NCBI RefSeq assembly: GCF_001423845.1
Contig: NZ_LMPM01000001.1
Location: forward strand, 1,093,493 to 1,157,492
Source: Sphingomonas sp. Leaf357
GTDB taxonomy: Bacteria; Pseudomonadota; Alphaproteobacteria; Sphingomonadales; Sphingomonadaceae
DNA length: 64,000 nt
Direction: 5' to 3'
Shown one piece after another: positions 48,265-57,058 of the stretch. Made by a program: the position numbers and the translations under genes. Under the pieces are notes generated by a model. The model was not told the DNA's origin, ran no database searches, and saw only the letters and a list, made by a program, of their open reading frames with translations. Each line of letters opens with the position of its first letter. The first letter of the stretch is position 1.

Positions 48265-49206
48265 ATGTCCGAAGCTCTTGACCTGATCGATCCCGAACTC
48301 CGCCCGTTGCTCGATATGTGGCCGACGCTGACGCTCGACGCGGCGATGCTGGCCGACATCCGTACCGGCGGACGGACCTTGCCGATCCCGCCGATCGTCG
48401 CCAATCAGGTCTTAAGGACCCAGCATCGCGTGCCCGGACCCCCGGGCGCCCCCGAGATCGTGCTGACCGTCTACACCCCGCAGGGCGCGGGTCCGTTTCC
48501 CTGTATCTATCACATCCACGGCGGCGGGTATGTGATGGGCGACGCCGCGTCGCTCGAGTTCCGCCACCGCCCGCTCGCCGAGGACCTGGGCGCGGTGATC
48601 GTGTCGGTGGACTATCGTCTCGCGCCGGAGACGGCGCACCCGGGGCCGGTGGAGGATTGCTATGCCGGGCTGGCCTGGGTTGTCGCCAACGCCGCAACCC
48701 TGAATGTCGATGTCGCTCGGCTCGGCGTCACCGGTGAAAGCGCAGGCGGCGGGCTCGCCGCGGCGCTGGCGCTTCTGGCGCGCGACCGCGGTGACTTTGC
48801 CCTGGCGTTTCAGCTGCTCGTCTATCCGATGATCGACGACCGCACGGTGAACGCCGAACCTCATCCGCATGTCGGGCGATATATCTGGACGCCCGCCAGC
48901 AACCATTTCGGCTGGTCGGCCCTGCTCGGCCACGCGCCCGGGGTCGAAGGCGTGTCGCCTTATGCAGCCGCGGCGCGGGCGGACGATCTTGCCGGGTTGC
49001 CGCCGACCTTCATCACGACTGGCGCACTCGACCTGTTCCTGGAGGAGGATCTCGATTACGCCCGACGGCTCATCCGCGCAGGCGTGCCGACCGAACTCCA
49101 TGTCTACCCGGGCGCGTTTCATGGCTTCGACATCCATCCGACCGCGGCGGTCGCGGTCCGCGCCCGCACCGATCATGCCGCAGCGCTCAAGCGTTTCCTG
49201 CGGTAA
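48265..49206 (+). CDS. Alpha/beta hydrolase, HSL-type esterase/lipase
   Basis: This 313-residue hydrolase of the hormone-sensitive-lipase group has the oxyanion motif HIHGGGYVMG, the nucleophile motif GESAGGGLAAAL, Asp near LDLFLEED and His in AFHGFDIHP. It cleaves short-chain esters in the cytoplasm. The ATG at 48265 follows GAGAGGTAGCG. It is a single gene between katG and an SDR gene. Confidence 0.87.
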   Translation: MSEALDLIDPELRPLLDMWPTLTLDAAMLADIRTGGRTLPIPPIVANQVLRTQHRVPGPPGAPEIVLTVYTPQGAGPFPCIYHIHGGGYVMGDAASLEFRHRPLAEDLGAVIVSVDYRLAPETAHPGPVEDCYAGLAWVVANAATLNVDVARLGVTGESAGGGLAAALALLARDRGDFALAFQLLVYPMIDDRTVNAEPHPHVGRYIWTPASNHFGWSALLGHAPGVEGVSPYAAAARADDLAGLPPTFITTGALDLFLEEDLDYARRLIRAGVPTELHVYPGAFHGFDIHPTAAVAVRARTDHAAALKRFLR

Positions 49207-49409
49207 CCTTCGGCGATCGACCCGCCACGGTCGTCCGGCCGTGTGCGTCGCCCGGTAGCGGCATCAGGCGGCGTCTGGTTTCGGACCGCAACAGGCGGCG
49301 GGGGCGCGCGTCAGTATGAACATTACGACATGCGACCTTCCGCCGGGCGTCATCATCGCGCCTGTACGACGGCAAGGAAGGCTCCTCCGAACAGAATTTG
49401 GAACTCGGC

Positions 49410-50177
49410 ATGTTCACTGACGCGGTCGCCATCGTCACGGGCGGAGAATCAGGCATCGGCGCGGCCTGCGCCACGAAACTGGGGGCGGCGGGCGCGCGGG
49501 TCGCGATTACCTATTACCGCGACGCGGCGGCGGCCGAGACGATCTGTGCGGCGATCGGCGGCAGGGACCGAGCGATCGCGATCCAGACCGACGTTGCGGA
49601 TGAGGCTGCGGTCGGCAGATTGTTCGATACGGTCGAACAGGCATTCGGCCCCGCCACGTTGCTCGTCAATTCGGCCGGTCTCAACATGAGCGGCACCAAT
49701 CTGGTCGACATGGAGCTTGCCCAGTTCGACCGCGTGATCCGATCCGATCTCTACGGGCCGTTCCTGACGTGCCGCCGTTTCGTCCGCGCGATCGAACGCC
49801 GGGGCGTGACGGGGCGGATCGTCAACATCTCCTCGATCCATGAACGCGCTCCGCGTCCGGGCGGCGTCGATTACGATTCGGCGAAGGGCGGTCTCTCGCA
49901 ACTGACCGCCACGCTCGCGCTGGAACTCGCGCCCAAGCGTATCGCGGTGAACGGCGTGGCGCCGGGCATGATCCTGACGCCGATGAACCAGTCCGCGCTC
50001 GATCATCCGCAGGAACTGGCCGCGAAGGAAGCGGCGATCCCGTGGCGGCGGGCCGGGCGGCCGGACGAGGTCGCCGATCTGGTCGCGTTCCTGCTCTCGC
50101 CGGCGGCGGAGTATATCACCGGCACGACCGTCACGATCGATGGCGCGTTGTCGCTGACCGTAGCGCAGGGGGCCTGA
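49410..50177 (+). CDS. SDR-family oxidoreductase (glucose 1-dehydrogenase-like)
   Basis: This 255-residue short-chain dehydrogenase has IVTGGESGIGAACA, NSAGLNMSG, ISSIHERAP, catalytic YDSAKGG and EYITGTTVTIDGAL. The group includes glucose 1-dehydrogenases and related sugar or polyol dehydrogenases. The ATG at 49410 follows GGAACTC; an in-frame TTG at 49398 is possible. It ends three bases before the GH130-like gene, so both are probably one transcript for sugar use. Confidence 0.87.
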   Translation: MFTDAVAIVTGGESGIGAACATKLGAAGARVAITYYRDAAAAETICAAIGGRDRAIAIQTDVADEAAVGRLFDTVEQAFGPATLLVNSAGLNMSGTNLVDMELAQFDRVIRSDLYGPFLTCRRFVRAIERRGVTGRIVNISSIHERAPRPGGVDYDSAKGGLSQLTATLALELAPKRIAVNGVAPGMILTPMNQSALDHPQELAAKEAAIPWRRAGRPDEVADLVAFLLSPAAEYITGTTVTIDGALSLTVAQGA

Positions 50178-50180
50178 GAC

Positions 50181-51074
50181 ATGGTCACCTATGCGGTGGA
50201 GCAACTCGACGAGGTCGCGCTGATCGGTGGACCGCTCGGCCAGGGCTTCGACCTGATGAGCCCGTTCGTCTGGCGCGAGGGCGGCGGCTATCGCATCATG
50301 GTGCGCGGCGTGCCGTGGCCGCTTGGGCCGAAAGATCCGACCGGCATCATCGCCGGCGGGCGCAGTGCCGACGGGCTGACCTTCGAGATGCAGGACAAGC
50401 TCGCCATCGTGCCGGGGCCGGACCCCGACGATGCCGGCGGATGTGAGGATCCCACCGTCGTGGTGCTACCCGACGATCGCGTCCTGGTCTATTATACCGG
50501 CGTCGATGCGGCCCGTACGCAAGGCTCGATGATCATGGCCGAGGGGCCCAATCTCGAATCCCTGGTCAAGTCGAAGCTGGTGCTGAAGGCGCCACCCGAC
50601 GAGGGCAATATCAAGGAAGCGACGCTCGCCCAGACTTCCACCGGCGAGTGGCGACTGTTCTACGAATACGCCGCGCACGAGGCCTCGCGGATCGGCATGG
50701 CCGGCGGACCGACGGCCGAAGGTCCATGGACCGTGCTGCCCGACCCGTTCGGCATTCGCGAGGACAGCTGGGACAATTGGCACCTGTCCACGGGGCCGAT
50801 GACCATGATCGACGGCCAGGATCCGGTGATGTTCTACAATGGCGCGACGCACGACGCGCGCTGGCGGATCGGCTGGGTGAGCTTCGACCGGGATTTCACT
50901 CGAGTGACCGGGCGCGGACTGGAGCCGATGCTGGTCCCGCCGCCACCCACGCACCGCGATTCGACGGATATCGCCTTTGCCGCCTCGACCGTGATGGAGG
51001 AGCAGCGCATCGCACTCTATTTCTCGCTCGAGGATCGCATCCTGCGCCGCGCCCTGATCCGTCGCTATGCGTAG
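50181..51074 (+). CDS. GH130-like beta-propeller glycosidase/phosphorylase
   Basis: This 297-residue five-bladed-propeller protein of the GH130/GH43-like group has the motif GGCEDPTVVVLPD (the Asp after Glu is typical of GH130) and SGPMTMIDGQDPVMFYNGATHDARWRIGW-like blades, here seen as STGPMTMIDGQ and MFYNGATHDARW. GH130 enzymes phosphorolyse beta-mannosides. The sequence is short, and I cannot see the phosphate-binding residues clearly, so a plain glycosidase is also possible. It follows the SDR gene by three bases. Confidence 0.75.
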   Translation: MVTYAVEQLDEVALIGGPLGQGFDLMSPFVWREGGGYRIMVRGVPWPLGPKDPTGIIAGGRSADGLTFEMQDKLAIVPGPDPDDAGGCEDPTVVVLPDDRVLVYYTGVDAARTQGSMIMAEGPNLESLVKSKLVLKAPPDEGNIKEATLAQTSTGEWRLFYEYAAHEASRIGMAGGPTAEGPWTVLPDPFGIREDSWDNWHLSTGPMTMIDGQDPVMFYNGATHDARWRIGWVSFDRDFTRVTGRGLEPMLVPPPPTHRDSTDIAFAASTVMEEQRIALYFSLEDRILRRALIRRYA

Positions 51075-51176
51075 GCGTTGGGCATTCGGTCTGCTCGCCG
51101 GGCACGTCCTATCGCGACGGGACGATAGACAGCTGGGATTTTAATCGCGAACCCGTTTCGGGCGATCGGCGATAGG

Positions 51177-51467
51177 TCACCAGATCCCGACGGCGGCATC
51201 GGCCCAAATAACCATGACGATCAGCACGGCGGCACTGACGATGCTCGCGCGCGTCAGTGATCGGGCGGAGAAACGAAAAGCGCATTCGACCACTGCGCCG
51301 AGAGCGAAAAGAAGCATCGCGGCGGCGGCGAAATCGGCCGCATCCCACCGCACCTCGGTCGTAAACTGCATGGCGATCAACGGACAGGCGAGCAACCCGA
51401 GGATCGCGGCCCACATCGCGACGCGCCAGTTTCCGGGATTTCCAACGCGGTCGCTCGTCGTGATCAT
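51177..51467 (-). CDS. Hypothetical small membrane protein
   Basis: The product has 96 residues with three hydrophobic segments: VAMWAAILGLLACPLIAM, FAAAAMLLFALGAVVECAF and ASIVSAAVLIVMVIWADAAVGI. The segment QFTTEVRWDAADF is a recurrent feature of small uncharacterised sphingomonad membrane proteins. The function is unknown. It stands alone. Confidence 0.65.
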   Translation of the reverse strand: MITTSDRVGNPGNWRVAMWAAILGLLACPLIAMQFTTEVRWDAADFAAAAMLLFALGAVVECAFRFSARSLTRASIVSAAVLIVMVIWADAAVGIW

Positions 51468-51664
51468 CAGGCTCAGCCCCTATTTTATTGACCTGCGCAT
51501 ATCACGATACCGGTGCAATCCGAAAACAGCGGTGTCATAAAGTCATCGCTGTCCGGCGACATAGAGAGCCCTTTGCGGAGTCGAACGCAACCGCCTCGAA
51601 AAGGCGCTCGCCGCGACGAATCGACCTCATCGCGTCTGCAGGTGTCCGGGCCGTATCGCAGCAA

Positions 51665-51692
51665 AAAGCCGCTAGCCTTTCGGCTAGCGGCT
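51665..51692 (-). terminator. Rho-independent terminator after the PEP-CTERM gene
   Basis: The sequence has a perfect stem: AAGCCGCTAGCC then TTTC then GGCTAGCGGCT. On the minus strand it is followed by TTTTTGC (AAAAA at 51663-51667 on the plus strand). It lies about 26 bases downstream of the stop of the PEP-CTERM gene. Confidence 0.85.
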
Positions 51693-51717
51693 CAGCGTTC
51701 TTCGGGAGAAGAAACTC

Positions 51718-52320
51718 TTATGCGTAGGCGACGGTCGTCTTGATCTTGCGGCTGCGGGCGGCCGCGCCGATCATGCCGAACCCGAGGATCATCAGCCCCC
51801 AGGTCGCCGGTTCGGGAACGGCCGCGGCCTGCCCGATGTTGACGGTGACGGTGTTGCCCCCGACCGTATAATTGTACACGCCAGCGGTCAGACCGATCGA
51901 TGCCAATGTCGCATTGTTGACGAAGCCAGCGGAATTGATCTGCGAGTTGCTCACATACGCGGTGGACAGGATGAAGTCGGGGAAGGCTCCGTAGATCCCG
52001 ATCCCGAGCCCGGTATTGCCAGTGGTGTTCGTCAGGGTGCTCGATGGACCGAAGCTGGATGGGCCGGTCGCGACGTACGTGTTGACGCTGCCCTGCGTGC
52101 CGAAGCCGGCAAAGGCATACGAGGGGCCGACCAGCTGACCGAACGACGCCGGTGAATCGATCAGCGTCGCGAGCGCGGTGTTGAACGTACCGCTGGCCGT
52201 CAGCGCCACATTCGCGCCCAGCTGGGTAATGTTGATCGTCACCGCAGCGTCCGCCGCCGTCGCCGCGGTCAGCCCGGAAATCGCCACGGTGGCAGCGAGC
52301 AACAAGTTCGTCATCTTCAT
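51718..52320 (-). CDS. PEPxxWA-CTERM sorting domain protein
   Basis: This 200-residue secreted protein has a signal peptide (TNLLLAATVAISGLTAATAADA), a Ser/Thr/Gly/Asn-rich body, and the C-terminal sorting signal VPEPATWGLMILGFGMIGAAARSRK: the PEPxxW motif, a hydrophobic span and a basic tail. Such proteins are exported and cut or anchored by exosortase, and are often extracellular matrix proteins. No exosortase gene lies in this window. The ATG at 52320 is chosen because the signal peptide begins there; the frame is open to 52377. A terminator follows. Confidence 0.88.
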   Translation of the reverse strand: MKMTNLLLAATVAISGLTAATAADAAVTINITQLGANVALTASGTFNTALATLIDSPASFGQLVGPSYAFAGFGTQGSVNTYVATGPSSFGPSSTLTNTTGNTGLGIGIYGAFPDFILSTAYVSNSQINSAGFVNNATLASIGLTAGVYNYTVGGNTVTVNIGQAAAVPEPATWGLMILGFGMIGAAARSRKIKTTVAYA

Positions 52321-52623
52321 CGTCGGATCCTCGTGCAAAAACCTGTTCCCAGGCGTCGACGTGATCTTAGCAATCACCGTGCCATCGGTGCTTTCGCGAA
52401 GGGGACGATGGTAAACGGCAACGGCGGACAGCGGAAGCGTAAGAACTTCTTACAGGATCCTAACCACTTAACGATGTCCTCTGCTGGTCGGAAAGGCTGG
52501 TTCGCGAACAGTCACAAGTTCCGGAGGACGGCGCCCTGGAAGCCTGACGCCATTCTCGACGTCGCGGCCCAGCCCTTTTCATGATTGGTGGATGTTATGG
52601 ATCGCACCATCGCCTTGCGGGTG
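52321..52623. other. Intergenic stretch with a 15-bp palindrome
   Basis: No gene is evident in these 303 bases. They hold the perfect palindrome GTAAGAA-C-TTCTTAC (52439-52453), about 119 bases upstream of the PEP-CTERM start, which may be an operator. Confidence 0.5.
52439..52453. promoter_or_regulatory. 15-bp perfect palindrome, possible operator
   Basis: GTAAGAACTTCTTAC reads the same on both strands apart from its central base. It is the clearest symmetric site in this intergenic region and may control the PEP-CTERM gene. Confidence 0.35.
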
Positions 52624-53496
52624 TCAGATCGGAAACGCCATATTGTTTTCCAATCCATCGGCAGTCTTCACGCGCGGAAAGTCCGCTAGCGTGAACCACA
52701 GGCGGTAACACAGGACGCTGCGACGCATCGCCTTGCGTTTATAGCGTCTGACGATATCCTGTTTGGGCAGGTTGTAAGCATCGGCCAATGTGCACGCGAT
52801 GCGATAGGCCTCGGATCGCTCGTCATATGCCCGTTCGGAGGACGGAGCAGATGCACTCGCCGCTGCCTGCTCGGCGTTTTCTCCCATGGTCACCAGCATT
52901 TCGGGCGCCATGCCTTCGCGCGGGAGCCGGATGCGGAAATAACGTTCGCGGCGGGCGACCTCCTCGATCTTGTCGCTGACCTGCATCATGATGCCGCCAA
53001 GCGGCGCGTCCGGCTCCTCGACCTCCAGAAAAAACTTGAACTGGGTTCCAAGCCGATTGTGGATCGGGAGGTTGAACTGCGATGCGACCCATCCATTGTC
53101 CCGATCGGCCGCGGTGGCGCGGTTGCGAAGTATACGGTTTTGCAGCCGCCCTTCGTAGCGTTCCTGATCCGATGCGAGTTTTTCGAAATAGAGGTCGGTA
53201 CCGAAGCGTATCAACAGGCAGCGGACCGCCACTCGGCGCGCATCTTCCTCCGTCAGTCGTACCGGAGCGAGCGTCAGCTTTTGCACGATGATGTGCCGAT
53301 TGACGATCGCGCTGGCCAGGGTGATGAGCGCTTTGCCGAGTGCTACACCTACCGCGGCCATCGCCCCCAAACCGGTTGTGACCAATCCAGCCAGCAGTGC
53401 CGCGTTCACTCGACCCATCGCGGTTTTGTCATCGACCGTGAAATGGCCGAAAAGAGCGCTCAGCAGCGATGTCAGGTCGGACGAGGGCTCGGTCAC
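52624..53496 (-). CDS. Hypothetical protein with an N-terminal membrane segment
   Basis: This 290-residue protein has one long hydrophobic segment near residues 33-63 (ALLAGLVTTGLGAMAAVGVALG and LITLASAIV). The rest is soluble and charged, and includes SDQERYEGRLQNRILRNRAT, FKFFLEVEEPDAPLGGI and a basic C-terminal region. I do not recognise a domain. It lies alone on the minus strand. The stop of the next gene upstream is on the other strand and no operon partner is seen. Confidence 0.6.
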   Translation of the reverse strand: MTEPSSDLTSLLSALFGHFTVDDKTAMGRVNAALLAGLVTTGLGAMAAVGVALGKALITLASAIVNRHIIVQKLTLAPVRLTEEDARRVAVRCLLIRFGTDLYFEKLASDQERYEGRLQNRILRNRATAADRDNGWVASQFNLPIHNRLGTQFKFFLEVEEPDAPLGGIMMQVSDKIEEVARRERYFRIRLPREGMAPEMLVTMGENAEQAAASASAPSSERAYDERSEAYRIACTLADAYNLPKQDIVRRYKRKAMRRSVLCYRLWFTLADFPRVKTADGLENNMAFPI

Positions 53497-53781
53497 ACGA
53501 TCTCCGGGACAAGGTCTGGCGCGCTTAGGGCGGGTTCATGTTTCCTGTGCGACCGGTGTCGATGTCAAGGCTTCGCTGATCGTGCCCTGTGTTCGCGATG
53601 ACCTGGCGACGCAGCACATTGTCGACGATCGATGGCACAATGCCGACGATGAGATGCCGCCGGATGGTGGTGCGGTATATGCCTTGCGGGACCGCAAGTG
53701 CGCGACCGCCGACCATTTTAGTTGATCCGGATCAGCGATCTTTTCTGGAACGCTCGCGCGTCGCCAAGAGTCTTCATCCCC

Positions 53782-54489
53782 ATGCCCGTTCCAGAAACAC
53801 CCTTGTACCGCTGGCGACACGACGCCCAGACGGACCTCGAAGCGTTGATGCACACGCACGTCGCCGACCCGTCATTTCCATGCGTCGGCGCGAAGGCCGC
53901 GCTTGCCAAGGGGACGCTTCAGGTCCTGGCGTGCAACCGCATCGACAGCGGATGGGACGATCTGCGGATCCATGACGGACTCTTGCGCTTCGCCTCGGCG
54001 TATAACGAGGAGCCATCGCTTTTCCGAAGCTTCGCCGTCGTGTTCGAGGGCCCCGACAACCTCTCCGAGGCGGCCTTCGAAGCGGAGCTCTGGAAGCGTG
54101 TGCAGTCGATCTCAGACAAGGACGTGTGGCGTGGTCAGTCGTATGATGAGGCGGTGAGCCACGACCCGGAGAGCCCGCATTTCTCGCTGAGCTTCGGTGG
54201 CGAGGCGTTCTTCATCGTCGGCCTGCATCCGAACGCCAGCCGGCCGGCCCGCCGGTTTCCGCATCCTGCGATGATCTTCAATCTGCACGACCAGTTCGAG
54301 ATCCTGCGTGCGCAGAACAAATACGAGACGATGCGGGAAAAGATCATGTCTCGCGACGAAGCTTTGGCCGGTACGCGAAACCCGATGCTCGAGCGGCACG
54401 GCGCGGCCAGCGCGGCCCCGCAATATTCGGGGCGGCATGTCGACGAGACGTGGAAGTGCCCGTTTCACTATAGCGGCGATCCGCGATGA
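53782..54489 (+). CDS. YqcI/YcgG (GntA-like) heme-dependent N-hydroxylase family protein
   Basis: This 235-residue YqcI/YcgG family protein has FPCVGAKAALAKG (C34, a possible haem-region residue) and HPNASRPARRFPHPAMIF with NLHDQFEILR, the family hallmark. Characterised members such as GntA add a hydroxyl group to a guanidine nitrogen using haem, so a similar oxidation of a guanidino compound is likely but not shown. I chose the ATG at 53782 because the conserved part begins there; the frame opens at 53722. It overlaps the DUF1989 gene by four bases (ATGA), making a functional pair. Confidence 0.8.
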   Translation: MPVPETPLYRWRHDAQTDLEALMHTHVADPSFPCVGAKAALAKGTLQVLACNRIDSGWDDLRIHDGLLRFASAYNEEPSLFRSFAVVFEGPDNLSEAAFEAELWKRVQSISDKDVWRGQSYDEAVSHDPESPHFSLSFGGEAFFIVGLHPNASRPARRFPHPAMIFNLHDQFEILRAQNKYETMREKIMSRDEALAGTRNPMLERHGAASAAPQYSGRHVDETWKCPFHYSGDPR

Positions 54490-55082
54490 GCGAGACGATC
54501 GAGATACCGAAGCGCAGCGGAACGGCATTCACCATCAGGAAAGGCGAGTTGCTCTCCGTGATCGATCCTCGGGGCGAGCAGGTCGCGGATCTGCTGGCGT
54601 TCGATCAGGCCGATACCGGCCATGTCATCTCCTCCGGCCGCACGCTCGATTATGCCGAGACATTGTATCTGACGAAAGGACATACGCTCTATTCGAACCG
54701 CAGTCGCCCGATGCTGGTGATCGAACAGGATACGGTGGGGCGGCACGATTTCCTGCTGACGCCGTGTTCTTACGACACGTTTCACCACTTCTATCCGACG
54801 CTTCAGCCGCATCGTGGCTGTTTCGGCAATCTGGCGGCGGCGCTGGAGCCATATGGCATTATGGCGGACCAGATCCCGGTAGCGTTCAACTGTTTCATGA
54901 ACGTGCCGATCGACGGCGCCACCGGCAAGCTGGCTGTGTTGCCTCCGCTCAGTCGCGCGGGTGACCACATCGTGTTTCGGGCGCAGATGGATCTGATCAT
55001 CGGCCTGACCGCCTGTTCGGCACCCGATAGCAATGGCGGTACGTTCAAGCCGATCCACTACCGGATAGACGACAATCCGTAG
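54486..55082 (+). CDS. DUF1989 (urea carboxylase-associated) family protein
   Basis: The product has 198 residues. The DUF1989 core shows in VIDPRGEQVADLLAFDQ, DYAETLYLTKGHTLYSN and CSYDTFHHFYP, with a later CFMNVPID segment and a metal-like CSAPDSNGG region near the end. Family members lie next to urea carboxylase or guanidine-degradation genes, and some act in guanidine metabolism. Here the partner is a GntA-like hydroxylase. This supports a small guanidine- or urea-related pathway, though no urea carboxylase is in the window. Confidence 0.82.
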   Translation: MSETIEIPKRSGTAFTIRKGELLSVIDPRGEQVADLLAFDQADTGHVISSGRTLDYAETLYLTKGHTLYSNRSRPMLVIEQDTVGRHDFLLTPCSYDTFHHFYPTLQPHRGCFGNLAAALEPYGIMADQIPVAFNCFMNVPIDGATGKLAVLPPLSRAGDHIVFRAQMDLIIGLTACSAPDSNGGTFKPIHYRIDDNP

Positions 55083-55347
55083 ACGATGCTGAACGATGTT
55101 TGGCGGTTGGCGCCGTCCCCGCTGCATTCGAAGGAAGAACGGTAATCGTGAAGAGCGTGAGCCGCTCCGCGTCGCTGACCGTCAGAACCCATTCGTCCGC
55201 GTCCCAGAATGTCGGAAGCTGATCGTTCAATGTCTGGGCTGCAAATCGCAACGCGTGTGCCCGGGCAAGCGCGATCGTGGGCAGTTCGACAGCGTCGGCA
55301 ACCTGGGGAGGAAACCGATCGGCGACAGCGAAATGGTATAGGGGCAT
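55045..55347 (-). CDS. DUF6894-like small protein
   Basis: This 100-residue protein starts at the ATG at 55347, with GGAGTTCC upstream. The opening PLYHFAVADRFPPQ and ELPTIALARAHALRF suit a DUF6894-type small protein common in alphaproteobacteria. Its function is unknown. The last 38 bases overlap the 3' end of the DUF1989 gene on the opposite strand, a tail-to-tail overlap. Confidence 0.6.
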   Translation of the reverse strand: MPLYHFAVADRFPPQVADAVELPTIALARAHALRFAAQTLNDQLPTFWDADEWVLTVSDAERLTLFTITVLPSNAAGTAPTAKHRSASSTDCRLSGSGSA

Positions 55348-55507
55348 AGGAACTCCACGCGATCGGCGGGAGCACAAGCCCTGTCTCACAATCACCGGCA
55401 GCCAAGAACGCCAGTGACGCATTTGTCATACGTCGCGAATTGATAAACCCACACAACTTAGATCAAGCAGCTCTCGTCGATCACGAAGGGTTGCGATCTT
55501 CGAGCGC

Positions 55508-56071
55508 TCAACCCCGCCATGCGCGCATGCGTTGCCGATATTCGGCATCGGCTTTGTCGAGCGCACGGTCGAGCTTGTCGCGTTCGGCCTTTTCGCGCTT
55601 TTCCATCTCGGCCCGCTCGCGCGCAAGGTCATCGGCGCGGCGTTTGAAGTCGGTCCGTTCCGCCTCGAATCCGGCTTCTGCCGCGTCGAGCGCCTCCCGG
55701 GCGCGATCGAGCGGTCCGCGATCGGGCTTGGGCTTGGGCTTTGACGCCTTTTTTTCTGGTTTGACGCGGTCATCGGATCCAGCGCGTGAGGAGGTCGCGT
55801 CCGGTTTCGCGGACGGCGGTGGCGGATCGTCGGGCAGGGCGGCCAGCTGTTGGGCCATGGTGCCGCGCGACAGTTTGATCACCGTGCCCGGATGCGCCAG
55901 CGGCTCGCGCATCAGCGCTTCGTCGGTGACCTGCTCGGCGACACCGCGCCCGAATAGATCGCGGTCCGATCCCCAGGCCTCCAGCGCAGCCTTCCGGCTC
56001 GGCGCAGCGACATAGGCGTCGTGAAACCCGATCGGAGTTCGAAAGACCTTGAGTTTCTGCTGGCGCGCCAT
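55508..56071 (-). CDS. Hypothetical protein with charged coiled-coil tail
   Basis: The product has 187 residues. The N-terminal part (about 1-80) contains RTPIGFHDAYVAAPSRKAALEAWGS, a domain seen in sphingomonad proteins of unknown role. Then comes a Lys/Pro-rich stretch (VKPEKKASKPKPKPDRG) and a long charged helix (LDAAEAGFEAERTDFKRRAD and EKREKAERDKLD), a likely coiled coil. The ATG at 56071 has GGGAATCG upstream. It lies 74 bases downstream of the DksA-like gene on the same strand. Confidence 0.65.
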   Translation of the reverse strand: MARQQKLKVFRTPIGFHDAYVAAPSRKAALEAWGSDRDLFGRGVAEQVTDEALMREPLAHPGTVIKLSRGTMAQQLAALPDDPPPPSAKPDATSSRAGSDDRVKPEKKASKPKPKPDRGPLDRAREALDAAEAGFEAERTDFKRRADDLARERAEMEKREKAERDKLDRALDKADAEYRQRMRAWRG

Positions 56072-56145
56072 GATCGATTCCCAACGCGCGAAAGGCGCTG
56101 GCGGCAGCATCGGCGCGCTGCCCCTGCCAACCGCCGCCGCCGAGG

Positions 56146-56406
56146 TTACCGCAACTGGCTGTCCTTGCTGCCACGCCGGTTGAAAAGATTTGCCGCGGGT
56201 CGGTCTCGTCCGCTCTGGCAGGTCACACAGGTTTTGACCCCCGGGAGCGCCTGCCGGCGCCCCTCGGGAATGTCCTCGCCGCACACCACGCACCACGGTT
56301 CGCTGTCCCCACTCGGCATCGTCGCACGCGCGGCGAGCACGGCGTCCATCACCGTATCGTCGATCTGATCCTGTACCGCGCCATCGCGCGTCCAACCGCC
56401 TGCCAT
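56146..56406 (-). CDS. DksA/TraR-family C4 zinc finger protein
   Basis: This 86-residue protein opens with AGGWTRDGAVQDQIDDTV and has a C4 zinc finger from C39 and C42 (WCVVC) and C60 and C63 (TCVTC). The small DksA-like proteins bind RNA polymerase or act as unclassified regulators. It lacks the long coiled coil with the acidic tip of DksA itself. I chose the ATG at 56406; the TTG at 56430 is open but less likely. It ends shortly before the coiled-coil protein gene. Confidence 0.8.
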   Translation of the reverse strand: MAGGWTRDGAVQDQIDDTVMDAVLAARATMPSGDSEPWCVVCGEDIPEGRRQALPGVKTCVTCQSGRDRPAANLFNRRGSKDSQLR

Positions 56407-56452
56407 TTTCCGTTTCTTCGCTTTGATCAAGTATCTGACCGATATGGGTATT

Positions 56453-57058
56453 CTATCGGCGATTTACACCTAGCGCCGTGGCGGCCGCGAATAGCGCGCG
56501 GCCCGTGTCGGACAGGCTGCGGAAGGTGATCGACCAGCGCGGTTCGCTCATCTCGGCGATGCTGTGTTCCCAGTCGTGGCGCGCCTCGCCGCTCAGATGA
56601 TAAGCGCCGCATGGGACGAGCGGAAGATTCACCCGCTCGAAGCGCGCGCCGATGCGCCGCCGGAACCGCATGATGGCGAGGCTCCCGAGTGAAATTCCGA
56701 CGACATGCTCGAAATGCGGGCGATCGCGATGCCAGCCGATACCGGCACCGATGTCGTAGCGGATCACCAGCGCCTGGACGAGCGATCCGCGCGTCAGCCC
56801 GGCAAAGTCCTCCGCGCGGGCGCGCAAAGGTTCGAGCCAGTCCGGGATCGGCGCGACCGCCGCGAACGCTCCGGTGTCGAAATCATAGTGCCAACCGAAA
56901 CTGTGGGTCAGCCGCTTGCCGAGCCAGCCCTGAAAGCGGAACGGCGAGAGGGGGGCGTCGTCGATCGCGGCGATCAGCACCGGCGCGTCCTGCCGTGACA
57001 CGAATGCGTCCATCGATCGAAGACCGGGCAGGAGAGGGGTGTCGAAGAGGTCGAGCAT
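56453..57058 (-). CDS. AlkB-type 2-oxoglutarate/Fe(II) dioxygenase
   Basis: The product has 201 residues, with the iron triad H110 and D112 (WHRDRPHF) and H165 (HDWEHSI), and the 2-oxoglutarate-binding Arg in RWSITFR. The sequence resembles ALKBH2-like enzymes, which remove alkyl groups from N1-methyladenine or N3-methylcytosine in DNA by oxidation. The ATG at 57058 is chosen because conserved residues begin there; the frame is open to 57196 and that extension looks random. Confidence 0.87.
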   Translation of the reverse strand: MLDLFDTPLLPGLRSMDAFVSRQDAPVLIAAIDDAPLSPFRFQGWLGKRLTHSFGWHYDFDTGAFAAVAPIPDWLEPLRARAEDFAGLTRGSLVQALVIRYDIGAGIGWHRDRPHFEHVVGISLGSLAIMRFRRRIGARFERVNLPLVPCGAYHLSGEARHDWEHSIAEMSEPRWSITFRSLSDTGRALFAAATALGVNRR

